64,000 bases of DNA from Adiantum capillus-veneris. Its lineage: Eukaryota > Streptophyta > Polypodiopsida > Polypodiales > Pteridaceae. Where the stretch lies: the NCBI GenBank assembly GCA_014529385.2, contig CM043966.1, positions 142,460,211 through 142,524,210 on the forward strand, written 5' to 3'. The translations under genes were made by a program, and so were the position numbers. Numbering within the stretch: the first letter of the stretch is position 1; every line of letters begins with the position of its first letter. Below the pieces are notes generated by a model. The model had not been told where the DNA came from and searched no databases. It saw only the letters and a list, made by a program, of their open reading frames with translations. This document shows positions 1 through 11,645 of the stretch, piece after piece.

Positions 1-1074
1 GAGAATCCCCTTATTGTTAAGGAAGAGGTGGTGAGAAAGGTAGTTGAAGAAGTGCCACAGATCAGCAATGCACATGTGTTGTTCTTTGATGGTTCATACA
101 GAAAGAGCCACGATGCAGCTTCAGGGGGTATAGCACTTTATGATCCAGAGGGGAAGCTAGTATGCAAGAGAGGGTTCAAATTGGATGCTCATAGTAACAA
201 TGAGGCTGAATATGCTACTCTGGAAGCCGGATTACACATTTGTTTGAAGCATGGGGTTCGAAGGTTGAGCATAAAAGGTGATGCCTTGTTAGTGGTGAAG
301 CAAGTGCTGGGTGTGTGGAAGAGCAAGAACAGCTCATTGAAGGAGACGTGTTTCAGAATTAAAGGCATGTTAAAAAAGTTTGAAGCATGGAGCATCAGAC
401 ACATTGAACGTGCTCTAAATGGAGAGGCACATGAAGCAGCTCAAGGCATGATTGGGGAGCTATTCGTGTTGAGGACCAATTTACCTCTTTATCATGGCCG
501 GGAAAGTTTGGCTCAAGAAGAGGAGTTTTTGCTAACAGGAATCATTCCAAAGGAGATTCAGAAGTCTAAGACGTATGGCTTTGTGCGTAGAGCATACAGG
601 TACAAATTGATTGGTGATGTCTTATACATGAAAGGGGCTGATCTCGTGTTGAGACGTGTACCTTGGTGGGAGGAGCTTTACAGAGTGTTGGAAGAGAATC
701 ATGAAGGCGCATGTGGTGGCCATTTTGCTCTAAAGATCACCTTGCATAAGATTTTGCAAGAGGGGTATGAATGGCCTAGTTTGCACAAGGATGTTCACCA
801 TTGGTGTATGTCTTGCAATAGGTGTCAAGCATTTGGGAAGAGAGTGTTGAAGCCAGAGCTACGAAAAACCATTATGGCATTTGATGTGTTTGAAAAGTGG
901 GGGATTGATGCAATAGGCCCGTTACCTATCACAAGTAGGGGCAAAAGCTATATCTTGACGGCAGTGGACTATCTTTCTAGATGGGCAGAGGCTATAGCAG
1001 TAAAACAGATCACTGCAAAGGATGTGGCAAAATTTGTGTATGATGAAATATGTTGCAAGTTTGGGTGCCATTAG
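1..1074 (+). pseudogene. Ty3/gypsy (Tat/Athila-like) pol 3' part: RNase H and integrase N-half
   Basis: The reading frame is open from base 1, so this is the 3' portion of a pol gene cut by the window edge. An RNase H domain comes first, with catalytic-type residues in FFDGSYRKS, NNEAEYATLEAGL and IKGDALLVV. It is followed by an integrase HHCC zinc finger (H..H in ENHEGACGGHF, C..C in CMSCNRC) and the first catalytic Asp in WGIDAIGPL. This RNase H type next to integrase is known from the Tat/Athila branch of plant Ty3 elements; the lineage call is by resemblance. The frame stops at 1074, in the middle of the integrase core, and continues one frame over in the next ORF, so a single-base indel near 1065 has broken the protein. 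Confidence 0.88.
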
Positions 1075-1865
1075 AGCTACTTTCAGATAAGGGGCCAGGA
1101 TTTAGAGCTAAACTGCTAGACTTCCTATGCACAAAGATGAAGATTAGGCACCAGCATACCACTCCTTATTACCCACAGTGTAATGGCTTAAATGAAAGAT
1201 TCAATGGTGAGTTGGTACAGATTCTTTCGAAAGTGACAGAGCACCAAGGAAAGAATTGGGATTTGGAATTGCCTAGTGCATTATGGGCTTACCGTACTTC
1301 GGTGAAGACAGGTACAGGGTTTACTCCATTTCATTTGGTGTATGGAAAAGAAGCACTATTGCCTGTGGAAGTAGAGTTGCCTGCAGTCAAGATGTTAGAG
1401 AAGTTGCTTGGGCCGCCTAGTGATGCATTCAAAGAGAGGCTCTTGCAGTTACAAGAGGTCCAGTTGGATAGGATGAGCGCATTGGAGCATTATAGGCAGA
1501 TGCAGGATAAAGCTTTGACAAAGATAAATGAAAAGGTCAAAAGTAAGGGTATCAAGAAACATGACTTGGTTTTGCGCTACAACAATAAGCTGGATAACAC
1601 CTTCCAAAAGAAGTTTCAAATTAAGTGGGAAGGCCCTTTCAAGGTAGTGGAGTGTTTCGCGAATGGTACATATCAGTTGGCTAACCTGGATGGGATTTTA
1701 CATACGTCAAGGGTAAATGGATTGCGTCTTAAGTTGTATCATGCCAGGTTGATGATGGTAGAGCAAGATGGGTTTTCTGAAGAGCGAGTGATGTCTGTGA
1801 GGGATGAGGAGACCTGTGATGCGGCGAGTCTCATATCTCTCTTTGTTGCTGCTGATCATGAATGA
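1050..1865 (+). pseudogene. Ty3/gypsy pol, integrase C-half (frameshifted continuation)
   Basis: This frame continues the broken integrase. The second catalytic Asp lies in LLSDKGPGF and the Glu in NERFNGEL, which completes the DDE triad across the frameshift. The C-terminal part contains the integrase GPF/Y-like module (IKWEGPFKVVE) and a final LANLDG...VNG stretch typical of plant Ty3 integrases. The stop at 1865 is about 10 bases before a purine tract (GCTAGGGGG), as expected for the 3' end of pol beside the 3' LTR. The two halves together have all catalytic residues but cannot be read in one frame. Confidence 0.85.
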
Positions 1866-1882
1866 TCTAGCAGGCTAGGGGG

Positions 1883-3145
1883 TGGGCATATTATGTCAGG
1901 AGGTTTTTGGAGCAAGGGATTGCGCATATGTACATACACATGCATGGTGCATCAAATAAAGAATAGCCCATTTTCCAAAGCCAGGTGGTTACGTGGGGCC
2001 CACATGTGTACAGGTAGGACAGCATGTACATAGTTCATCGATTTTCACTATCACCAGTACCAGTATGTTTTTTCTACAATAATGAGGAGTTTATAGCGCG
2101 TAAAACTTCTCGAGGAAGCTATCCGAGGGCCAACGAAGTGAGGTCAGCAGGTGCGTCAGATGGCATCTAGTGGCGTCAGGAGGGCGAACAGGGTCAATAC
2201 TTGCACGCGGAGAAGTACGCACACAACGTGGGTGTTTGCTTGTGAGAATTATGCAGAAAGGTCATCATGAGGACCTTTTTTTGGGGCCACTTCACGTGGT
2301 TGCGGGATGCATTATTGGGGAAAGCTGAGTGCTAGGTGTGCGGATGATGCAAAAAAGGTGACAACTATGCACTGCGAGGTCAGTTTTTGGCTTGTTCGGG
2401 TCCGTTTCAGGTCCTCTAAAAGGCCAAGGGTGCCCAAGTAATAAAGCTAAGTGTGGGAACTGAAAAAACACAGAGAAGACCAGAAAAAACGTGGAGAAGA
2501 CAGGAGGAACAGCCGCAGCTGTGTTTTTGCTCATTTTGGAGCCTGTTTTGGCCGTAAACTGCTCATCCGAGGTCGGATTTGAGCACTTTGACATTGTAGA
2601 CTGGGGTTTTGGGCCGTTCCGGACGCGATGGCACTGTCCATTTTGCCAAATTCCTCCCTCTTTTTCTGCTATTTTTCTGTGTAAGTTTCTCCTATGAGCG
2701 AAGTTTCTGTTCCAGTTTGTGATTGTATCTAGCTTATTTTACCCATACTGTGTGAGCTATTTGCCCCATTGGTGTTGGCCCGAGCTCATTTGTATCTAAA
2801 CATCAGAAATTCTTCTCTTTTGAGCTGAGTTTTTTGGGTGTGTGTGTGTGTGTGTCTGTGTGGAGTGGGCAAGTGGATAGTCTCTCTCCTCTCACTCCAG
2901 AGGTGTGTTCCCTGTCTCGGCCAGGTGTGTTGTGTAAGCCGAGTGGTGCCCCATAGTGTGTGTGTGTGTGTATCTTCCCAAGAGTGTGTGTCGGGTCGTT
3001 ATAGAGGCGCTGTGTGTGTTTTCATCCCGCTCACAACGGATGGCACATATGGTCTCATGGATGATGACTTTCTTTATCTCGACGACGAGGATAGGGGTTT
3101 AGCCTTAGGGTTTCCCCCCAACCTCTACAATATCCTATTCCCTTG
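1883..3145 (+). repeat. Probable 3' LTR of the Tat-like Ty3 element
   Basis: The stretch follows a polypurine tract at 1874-1882 directly downstream of pol, the expected place of a 3' LTR. It has no believable gene; ORFs here are short or driven by a TG tract (2838-2856). No second copy is in the window because the 5' LTR lies off the left edge, so both borders are approximate. The right border is a guess set where the TG-rich 3' part gives way to different sequence. Confidence 0.45.
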
Positions 3146-3569
3146 ACTCTTTAGGGGGAGTGCAAATAATTAGGTTAGGGTTCCTTATGTTTTTTTTTGT
3201 GTTCAATAAGTGTTGGTACCTTTTCCCACTAATGTGCCTCCTGGAGGTATTCCTTTTGTTTCCTAGTGTGTACAGGAGCGTGTTGCTATTGATAGGATTT
3301 GGACTTTCATGGAACCTTTCTCTCGTTCACACTTCAAATCAAGCACGACCATCAACACAAATAGGTGTTTTATGTCCATTAGCATTGCCCTTATCTTTTT
3401 GCATCCATGTTTGTCTGCTTTGATTGCGATTGGTAGCATAATATTCAACGCATTTGCTTAGTATCAAACATTTAATTCAATGTAATGTTTTGTCATAATC
3501 ACTTGTCTAGGTTTAAAAATCAAGCAGTCCGACTAAGCTAGTTTGACCAAGCTAGGTATTAGAAATCTT

Positions 3570-4190
3570 CTCTTAATACCATGGGGAATGCCTTCCTAAT
3601 AAGCAATGGTTACTTAGGTTCTTAATCCGATTTAGGCAGCATTGTGTGAAATGTACTAGGGCTTTCTAGTGGGCTTAACCCTATTGACCTTTAGCTTAAG
3701 TATTATAAAGGGAGTTTACTAATGTGATGAGCCTGGGGAGGGTAACAGTGTTATATGACCCCCCAAAGTTACAAAATTAAAATGTTGAAAATGAACAAAC
3801 AAAAAATCAAAGTGCCACAATGTAAAATTTTAAGCTGGAAGAGAAATCCCTACTTAAATTGGTACTTCACTCACATGTATCGCCTATGGTACTAGAGCCC
3901 TAGAGGCTCCCAGTGTGGGCGCTTTTCCTTGAAAAGCAAAAAACCCAAGGCATACAAAATAAGCACACACATCAAAATTGAATCAATGTGAAAAGACTTT
4001 GGGGGGTCAAAGAAAAGGTAATCAGTCAGGCGATGATTTCGTGAGAAATTCCTTTTATCGTAGCTTAACTACAAGGTCTTCTAGGTATAGCCTCTAGTCA
4101 GCCCTCGAACATCAAATACTTGGCTCTCGCGATTAAACAACTTAATTGACCAGAAAAAATTGAGAAGTTACCCATGGTATTAATAGTCGA
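3570..4190. repeat. Diverged fold-back (inverted repeat), arms about 200 bp
   Basis: The left arm (about 3574-3775) and right arm (about 3993-4187) are inverted relative to each other. Anchor matches are TTAATACCATGGG at 3574 against its complement near 4170-4183, and TGACCCCCCAAAG at 3758 against CTTTGGGGGGTCA at 3997-4010. Between the anchors, weaker matches recur in the expected order (for example GACCTTTAGCTTAAG against GACCTTGTAGTTAAGC). No gene lies in the 217-bp loop. The arms are clearly diverged, so it is old. It could be a fold-back element or the remains of two inverted repeat copies. Confidence 0.5.
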
Positions 4191-4517
4191 GCTCTAGTGC
4201 CTTTTGACCATTAAATTAGCGACCCCGGACTTGTTTAATGTTTTACCTTTACATCTGTTTATGCATTTAATTATATTGCAATCTAATGTTTATTGCTGAC
4301 AAATTGTCTAAAATTCTGTTACCAATCAATTTGTCTGTCTAAAATTGCATATGATTTTTAATTGTATATGAGAATGCAATTACTGTGGCAATGTTGTTTG
4401 ATTTTGCAGTGATTGAAGAAGGCTACGCCTATCCATGTCAACTGCTCTCCCATCTCGACGAACGAGCTTCAACTGGATAGCTTCCGAGGACGGAATCTAC
4501 ATCAAGAAGGGGGGCAT

Positions 4518-4799
4518 GTTAACCCTCACGGCACACGGACACCCTATGATCTATAAACGTTGTATTATTTAGAGTCAGGTACCGGGCTTGTCGGACCAAT
4601 AGGAATAGGGTAAGGGTGATCGCCGATGACAGGCGCACTCTAACTGGAATATTCAAGGAGTTAGTTGGCTAAGTATGGGCGCCCAAGTGTGAATGGGGTG
4701 AGCTCATATAAAAGCCACTAAACCTAATTTTTACTCATTCTCTCATTGTGCAATAGAAGCTGCTCTTGCTCCATCTCCACCTTCTCCTTCACCATCTCC

Positions 4800-4878
<79 letters not shown>

Positions 4879-5090
4879 TGAGAGAGAGAGAGTGTGTGAG
4901 AGTGTGTGTGTGTGATCGAGCGTTGCGGCGGCACGACGGCGGCAAGGCGGTTGAGTGCCTTCATTCGCAACTACGCAGGAAGGTGAGTGACACACCGTTC
5001 TTCCTTGTGAGCTTGTCTGTTGTATGACTATGTGCTAGGAGCCTTTGTGGCTCGCACACGGCGCATAGCAAGTCCCTATCCTTGACAGTG
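4518..5090 (+). repeat. LTR-like start after polypurine tract, with TATA box and long TG tract
   Basis: A purine tract (AAGAAGGGGGGCA, 4505-4517) is followed at once by TGTTAAC, the usual look of a PPT/3' LTR border. A TATA-like CATATAAAAG is at 4706-4715. Downstream lies a 75-bp TG repeat (4801-4875) followed by a short GA run (4880-4891). No second copy is present, so the end is uncertain. Long VCVCVC or THTHTH frames over the microsatellite are not genes. Confidence 0.5.
4801..4875. repeat. (TG)n microsatellite, about 75 bp
   Basis: Uninterrupted TG dinucleotide tract inside the LTR-like sequence, followed by GA-rich sequence. Confidence 0.98.
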
Positions 5091-5398
5091 TGTTATGGGA
5101 CCTATAAATTCTAAATCCCACTTGGCAAACACTTATGCTTATATCATTTGTTTTATAGACATTTCATTCTTCTTAAGTGAAATTTTTGTTCTTTGGAATT
5201 CTTTGCACCTCTTCATGTCTGCATCAACATTGATGAAGAGTGTTGGCCCCCATACTCTAGAAAAAATTATATTTTCAACCATCTTTCTAGCGAGAAAATA
5301 ACCTCAAGCTTGCCTCAAATGTGTTTCTTGCAAAATACGCAAGTATTTACTTGTTAATGCACAAAGTTTAAGTTGGTTATCTTCACAACACTTGTACA

Positions 5399-5448
5399 GT
5401 TGATTGCCGATCAACTCATATGAGTTGATTGCCGATCAACTCATATGA
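5399..5448. repeat. Tandem duplicate of a 25-bp palindromic unit
   Basis: GTTGATTGCCGATCAACTCA plus TATGA is present twice in tandem. Each unit contains the inverted repeat GTTGAT-TGCCG-ATCAAC, and the junction forms the 20-bp palindrome ATCAACTCATATGAGTTGAT. The surrounding DNA (5090-5980) is AT-rich and shows nothing else I can name. Confidence 0.8.
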
Positions 5449-5983
5449 CTATGCCTCTATTTGGATCACTTTTATTCTTTCTTTTAACATATCTGATGGA
5501 AAGGAAACTTGGTTCAAACAATTTACAATGTACTTGCTCTAGTTAGGTGCTAGGGTCACTTGAAACAATATAGCATGTTTTAAATGGGGTCTAGCTAAAC
5601 ATGAAATGCAATTTTTAACATGCACGTGGGGTATCAAAATTCATGTTAGGCTAGAAGACTTCCATTTTCATCAAATTTAGGTAGGTATGAGTCTTAAATA
5701 GCCCATAGTGGCATGTGCTTCCATCACATATGAACGAATATCAGAGGCTTCAATAAATAACCATAATATGCCTCTTTGATACAATCTCCCACTAAGAAAT
5801 TGAAAAGGATTTCTTTGTTCAACAAGTTTCTCATATTTTCTCCAAATCTATTATCAGCAGCTATTCTATGGTTAAAAACGAGATTATTCTCTCACTCCAC
5901 CTAGCTACCATTTCAATATTAAATAGATATGTATCTAGAAAATCATCTTCAATTCCCTTAGGATGCGAATAGGAGGCTCACCA

Positions 5984-6371
5984 TTTACAAGTCTAGAAAG
6001 ATGATCAGCCCTTTGATGGCAGTACCCTTCTTTACCATAATTGTGAAATCAAATTCTAGCAAGATGAGGAACCACTCTACTATTTTACCTTTGTTGCATG
6101 GCTTGTTAGCAAGATACAAAAGTGCTTGATGATCAACAAAGAAGATGCATTGATTTTTGAGAAGGAAAAGCATGAATTTATTCACTGCATGGACCATTCC
6201 CAATCCTTCTCTCTCAGTGATTGTGTAATTTTATTCAGCACTATTTAGTTGGTGACTAGCATAGCAAATTAGTAAATCCATATTGCCTTCTCCTAATTGT
6301 GCCAATATACATCCACCAATAGCAAAAGTAGAGGCATCAGCACGCACATGTAAATCTTCAATTGCTACAGA
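5984..6371 (-). pseudogene. Ty3/gypsy RNase H fragment (element B)
   Basis: The minus strand encodes a recognisable Ty3 RNase H in two offset frames: VRADASTFAIGGCILAQ and CYASHQLNSAE (about 6240-6371), then FFVDHQALLYLANK and WFLILLEFDFTIMVKKG (about 5990-6200). The frame break lies near 6215. The domain is followed by the typical ending of a Ty3 RNase H. It belongs with the reverse transcriptase at 8601-9260 on the same strand, from which it is separated by about 2.2 kb of duplicated LTR- or promoter-like sequence. Confidence 0.8.
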
Positions 6372-6850
6372 TGGAGGCGTGATTGTCCTACAAAATATGT
6401 AAATAACATGTTGCAATCCATGAAAAGCACAAATTGACAAACTTGGCACAACCCATGGCACGTATGCCACGCCGTACTCAAACAAAGAGAGATAGAGAGC
6501 AGGAGAGAGTGAGAGGGCACGTGCGGATGCACCTCCTAGAGTGGAGTGCTACATCGGCACGGCTAGAGAAAAGAGAGGAGAGGGAGAAGAATAGACACAG
6601 GTGCTGGGTGCAATCTCCCCCCGTGCAAGAGTGAGCATGTTTCTCTTGCACGTATTTATTTATAGATTTCTTGAAGGCCCAAAAATGAGTACAAACTAAC
6701 CGGCCTCACATAAATGGCCAAAGCTCATAAAGAGCTCTTGAATAATCAAATATACATAAAATGTAATATCCTGTTGTATAATCCATTATCTGATGATACT
6801 TTTGCCACCTATCAGTTGCAATAAATGGGTAAATATCAATTCCATAACAT
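6363..6850 (-). repeat. LTR/promoter-like cassette, copy 1
   Basis: This is one of two long direct copies (the other is 7990-8468), both best read on the minus strand. Each contains a TATA-like TATAAATAAATA (plus-strand positions 6653-6664 here), a 10-bp hairpin directly downstream of it (arms 6622-6631 and 6643-6652), a GA/CT tract, and a shared tail GAGTACGGC...GGGTTGTGC. The TG at about 6850 is preceded on the minus strand by a purine-rich stretch, as for an LTR with a polypurine tract. The part 6363-6480 recurs a third time at 8485-8600. Confidence 0.7.
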
Positions 6851-7989
6851 ACCTCTCCGTTGGAAATCAATTGTCCTCAATTTTGTAAAGATAAGAAATC
6901 TGTAAATGATACTTGTCAAATAAAGTGATTACAAATCTATGTCAAAAAATAGCATATAGTAAAAGAATAGTGAAACTAAACAACATTGCATATGCCTGTC
7001 GTCATCCACATACTACCTATTCTAGTGTCACATACCACTAGAATAAGTAGTACATGTCATATCCTAATGAATCAAGATATCATTGGTCACACTTATCATT
7101 CAATAATCAATTCACATCAATCTCAAGTCCAATTCCACAAATACTGTCGCAATAGAAAAGCATCATATACCCATTCCAAATCCAAGTTAAAATCCAAAAA
7201 TCCAAATATCCTTCATTTTGTATACCCGGGAAACAAAACCATACCAATCAGTGATGGTCAGTCAGTGCAGCATGATTTTGTGATCGGTGTTGCCTAAATC
7301 GGTGAATCTACACCCGACGGGCTGCCTAAATCGGCAAATCAACACTTGTGTTGTGTAAACCGGCGAATCTACACTAATATTATGTAAACTCTTGAATCTG
7401 TTGTGTGTTGTGTGTTGTGTGCTGCCTAAATTGGCAAATCGACACAGGATGAATGTTTACACATTGCCTAAATTGGAAAATCTATGTGCTTGTGACCAAT
7501 GGACCAAGCAAGGCATAAAAAGAAAACATTTTTCACATAATTGACACCATATTAGAGTATGTTCAGTAGCAAAGCACTTACAAATTGTGGCTCGATATCC
7601 CATAGCACCCTAGCTCAAATGAGGAGCTGCATAGCTAATGAAGAATCATGTCAAGAAAAATTTCATACCGTGCAAGTAGTAAGCTCTGCTGACAGTAGCC
7701 GTGTATTTCCTACTGAAAATTGAAATGAATGCCTGGAATGTAAACTGCATTGTTTTCCATGAATAACATATTGTATGAGAGAATTAGTATACTGAACCAA
7801 ATAAGTACCAAGCAAAAGGGTTAAAATAATTTTGCAAAATAAAAACAAAGAGAGGATTCATGTAAATGGTATATTGAAAACACTTGCATCCTTAATGATA
7901 TGCTAATTACAATAAATTTGAAAATGGAGTAGTCTAGATGATGGTATGGAGCCGTAAAATTGTTTTAAAAAATTGTGAAAAATTATGTA
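6851..7989. other. Spacer between the two cassette copies, with a short tandem repeat
   Basis: No ORF of substance. It is AT-rich and contains a degenerate tandem array at about 7285-7490 with the core TGCCTAAATCGGCAAATC, including a run of TGTGT steps. If the flanking copies are LTRs, this is the internal part of a short non-autonomous element of about 1.15 kb. Confidence 0.5.
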
Positions 7990-8040
7990 AAATTGACATA
8001 CCTTGCACAACCCATAGCACGTATGCCATGCCGTACTCGA

Positions 8041-8135
<95 letters not shown>

Positions 8136-8468
8136 GAGTGAGAGGGCACGTGCGAATGCACCTCCTAGAGTAGAGTGCTACACCGGCACGGCGAGAGAAA
8201 AGAGAGGAGAGGGAGAAGAATAGACACAGGCGCTGGGTGCAATCTCCCCCCGTGCAAGAGTGAGCATTTCCCTCTTGCACGTATTTATTTATAGATTTCT
8301 TGAATGCCCAAAAATGAGTACAAAATGGCCGGTCGCACATAAATGGCCAAAGCTCATAAAGAGTGCTTAATCAAATATACATAAAATGTAATATCCTTCT
8401 GTATAATCCATTATCTGATGATACTTTTGCCACCTGTCAGCTGCAATAAATGGGTAAATATCAATAAA
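7990..8468 (-). repeat. LTR/promoter-like cassette, copy 2, with expanded (AG)n
   Basis: Direct copy of 6430-6850. It keeps the TATA-like motif (around 8282-8293), the hairpin (arms 8251-8260 and 8272-8281) and the shared tail. An AC/AG microsatellite has expanded here to about 90 bp (8041-8132), where copy 1 has only a short interrupted GA stretch. On the minus strand the tail ends in AAG|GTATGT, a strong 5' splice-site match. Long LSLSLS and ERERER frames come from the microsatellite. Confidence 0.7.
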
Positions 8469-8484
8469 TTCTCTCATACCACTA

Positions 8485-8600
8485 CTACAGATGGAGGTGT
8501 AGTTATCCTATAAAGTATGTAAATAACACGTTGCAATCCATGAAAAGCACAAATTGACATACCTGGCACAACCCATAGCACGTATGCTATGCCGTACTCA
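8485..8600 (-). repeat. Third, partial copy of the cassette border
   Basis: This 115-bp stretch matches 6363-6480 closely, including TTGCAATCCATGAAAAGCAC and the CCCATAGCACGTATGC tail, and then joins directly to the reverse transcriptase remnant at 8601. The minus strand reads CCAG|GTATGTCAATTT at the border, again a splice-donor-like junction. Confidence 0.7.
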
Positions 8601-9260
8601 AAATATCTTTGGATGTGGCATCTCCATAATCACCTTGATTTTATCCATATTCGTGGATATTTTGCTTGTTGGTATGATATGTCCTAGGATTTTGCCTTGT
8701 ATAACCATGAAAACACACTTCTCTGGGTAAAGGTGGATCTGATATGCATGACATTTCTTGAATACTTTTTTTAGATGTCCTATGTGGTCTTTTCATAGCA
8801 TTGAATGTACACACAAACTATCCATAAAGATTTTACAATATACATGCAAGTATTCTCTAAAAGCAGGAGCCATCAGTCTTTAGAAGGTGGAAGGTGCATT
8901 TTTCAACCCAAATGGCATCACATAATTTGCTGAAAATGTCGGTCTTTTGGTTTAATAGACAATTGGTTATAACCTAAAAATCCATCTAAGAGGCTATATG
9001 CTTGCTTGCCAACCACTCATTTAAAAACATGATCTATAATGGGAAGATGATAGTCATCGCAAATAGTTACTGCATTCACCTTTTTGAGATTCACACATAC
9101 TCTCAACTTTCCATTCCTTTTGGGCACTACAACAATTGGAGATACCCAATCAGTGTGCTCTATCTCGTAAATGAACTAAATTTTCTTCAACTTATCAATC
9201 TCTTTCTTGATCTCCTTAAGGGCTTCTTCTCCACTATACTCTGATCTTTCCATTCCTTGG
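8601..9260 (-). pseudogene. Ty3/gypsy reverse transcriptase remnant (element B)
   Basis: Translation of the minus strand gives an ordered but broken Ty3 RT: WVSPIVVVPKRNGKLRVCVN, KKVNAVTICDDYHLPI and YSLLDGFLGYNQ (the Asp of motif A is kept), then a frame-broken middle where the YxDD region should be (around 8810-8890), and YPEKCVFMVIQGKILGHII. Several stops and shifts make it non-functional. The RNase H of the same element is at 5984-6371 and the gag side lies to the right. Confidence 0.75.
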
Positions 9261-10371
9261 TCACTATACATGGACTGCACTTTGAAGTCCATCTTACCCT
9301 TGTCAAAGGTCAACCTCTGCTATATGTGCTGATTTCTATGTATGACACCCATCTTTGGCCTTCCTAACTACATCCCAAGTTCTTCAAGCCAATTATCTTT
9401 GATTTTGGCACAGTAGGAGATATATGGTAAACGAATTCATTTGTTGTGTTTCCTACCACTTGTTCAACTGCTTCTTCTCCACAAATAATTGCGTTCCTCA
9501 TCCCTTGAGGATGCTAGATCCATGTTTTATCCTCTTTCTCACCTCTCTTGTTTAAGCTCTTTTCGTGAACCACATCGTTATCTTAACTCTCATCTTCCTT
9601 TATTGATTCTTGTTCAACTACATCATTTAAACTCACTTCCTTCCTATCATTCGCTTATTTAGAATCAAGAGTTGGTTGTGGTATTATCCTAGCCTAGGCT
9701 GACATTTTTGGTGGAGGCTCAATAAGCACTTGAGCAATCTCCAATTAACTTTTACCACATCTCCAACCTCAACCTCATTTTTTCCATCTCTGCATTAGGA
9801 TAAGTCATCCATTGATGCTCAATTGTTTGGCGGTTGTCTAATCTCACTTAATGCATCTTTAGAATTTCTTTCAATGTCTCATATTTTTTATCGACTAAGA
9901 TTGAACCTTGTAAGCTAGCATCCTTTGGCTCTAGTCCGCTTGGCTTTTGTTTGGTTTGGGGAATTTCTTCTAGTATCATACTAGATGAAGACCTTGTCAG
10001 TTGTTGTAATTTCTCTTGAGCTTGTAACATCTCAACTATAGTAGCCTTTAAATTTGGGCTCTAACTCTATTCCTTATATCTTTCCTTATAGAATTCATAC
10101 TTACATATTTCTTAGTCACCACCCACCACCCCTCTCATTTGCCTCTTTTTGCTTTGCTTGCACTCTTTGTTACCACCTTCAATGGAAATTTTTCATTTGA
10201 ATCAAAACCACTTGAAGAGGGTATGACATCTACAATGTTCACCATCACTTTTCCTTCCTTATGTGGGTATTGAGAACAATCTCAGTACAAATATTTTTTT
10301 TCACAATATCCACAATCGCTACCAATCACATTAGGAATATTGTTTGCACCCTTAACTTGGTTGGTTGGGCA
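9261..10371 (-). pseudogene. Ty3/gypsy protease/linker region, decayed (element B)
   Basis: This is the position between zinc knuckle and RT where the protease is expected. The minus strand has only short open pieces, for example 60 residues at 9848-10030 rich in Gln, Lys and Ser, and another with NTTNEFVYHISPT near 9430. I cannot identify an intact aspartic protease triad. It is included because of its position; the sequence support is weak. Confidence 0.4.
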
Positions 10372-11645
10372 ATTCCTAGCCAAATGGTCTCCTTGACACT
10401 TGAAACAAGGTCCTAGGGTTCTTTGTTGTCTCAAATGCTGTACATATGGTCTCTAGTCATATGTATTTTTATTAGCCTCTCCTTGAATGAACAAAGCAAT
10501 ATTTTCATGGTCATATGACTCAACATCATTAGTGGGTTGGGATTGTATGCATGGTGGTACGCATAGCTTTCATTTTTGTAATACAGTTGTACTAGCACTA
10601 AGGTGTTCTCTTCTAGGAATTGGTTTGGATACACGTACCTCACAACTGCTTGGTCTTCATGTGGCAGTGGCAGTTGGTACCCCAACACTATTTTTGGCCT
10701 TTCAACTCTTGGTTGTGGATTTGTTGGTCCTGATACAGATCTCAATGATGGTGTTGCTAGACTGTTCTATTGATACTAAGGATTCACCAATACATTAGGC
10801 TAGTATTACAGGTTAGGCAGAAAAGGCCTTTTCGTAACTTGATCTTTATTAGGTGGTATGATTTGTCCACTTATTCTCAATGGCACACCATTTTTATCAA
10901 GGATATTGTTGTGGCAACATGGAGCATTGTTGTGTCGGCAAATGATCTCCTCCCTTGTCTCCTCCACATGTCAAGCAGCATCTTAGGGGTGGTACTCTTT
11001 GGCTTTGGATTCTCAACGTCTGGTCCATTCTCCTCATAAGCTCATCTACAAGTTGCTTAATATTCATTGGTTGTTGTTGTAAGATGTTTTCCTTGTTGTA
11101 TTTTTTGTATTCATTGGTTGTTGTGTCGTCCTTGTTGTATTTATTGGTTGTTGTTGTAGCGGTGTTTTCCTTGGTATAATTGCACCAGTAGCAATCAAAT
11201 ATGAATTATTCAAGGTAGTATCCGCACCATGTGATACCTCTCTCTAGATCTTGAAATTGTCTACTAATAGATAACTTCTCTCATGACCTCATCTAAGTTG
11301 CATACTTTTTCAAGTGCAGGTCCTTGTTGAGGTGTTATTTCTTGATCCCTTCAATGAACAACACTACTTGTTAGTCCTATTGAGGTTTCTCTTGCGGTGT
11401 TGATATATTTCTTAAATTTCAAGGCAACCTCTCATACTCTCTCATTGTCTTTCTGCTTGAAAGAATGGATTTGCGACATTGTATTGTGCTTCATTACTTG
11501 CATGGAAAACCCCTCAAAAACTTCTTGCAATAGTAGTTCTATGTTCCATAGTCTTCCTTTTTCCAAGGTTGGAACCATGTAAGGGCAGTTCCCTCCAAAG
11601 TTAATCCAAAACCTTCAAGTTGAATGTGGAAATTTGTGACTTATT
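10372..11645 (-). pseudogene. Ty3/gypsy gag: capsid and zinc knuckle remnants (element B)
   Basis: On the minus strand the capsid-like part near 11560-11645 reads FHIQLEGFGLTLEGTALTWF, the usual start of a plant Ty3 gag capsid domain, and continues with broken frames to about 11280. A zinc knuckle at about 10375-10415 reads CFKCQGDHLARNC. It has Cys-x2-Cys and His-x4-Cys, but three rather than four residues between the second Cys and His. A 104-residue open piece (10431-10745) just upstream of the knuckle is Pro/Tyr-rich and has no recognised domain. Near 11060-11165 a short TTGGTTGTTGTTG-type repeat disrupts the region. Confidence 0.65.

Noticed and set aside
4724-5027. Long frames of VCVCVC and THTHTH over the TG tract
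   Set aside because: Pure microsatellite translation on both strands with no domain outside the repeat.
7903-8340. 145-aa LSLSLS frame and its antisense ERERER frames
   Set aside because: Generated by the AG microsatellite; only the splice-donor-like tail is of interest and is listed separately.
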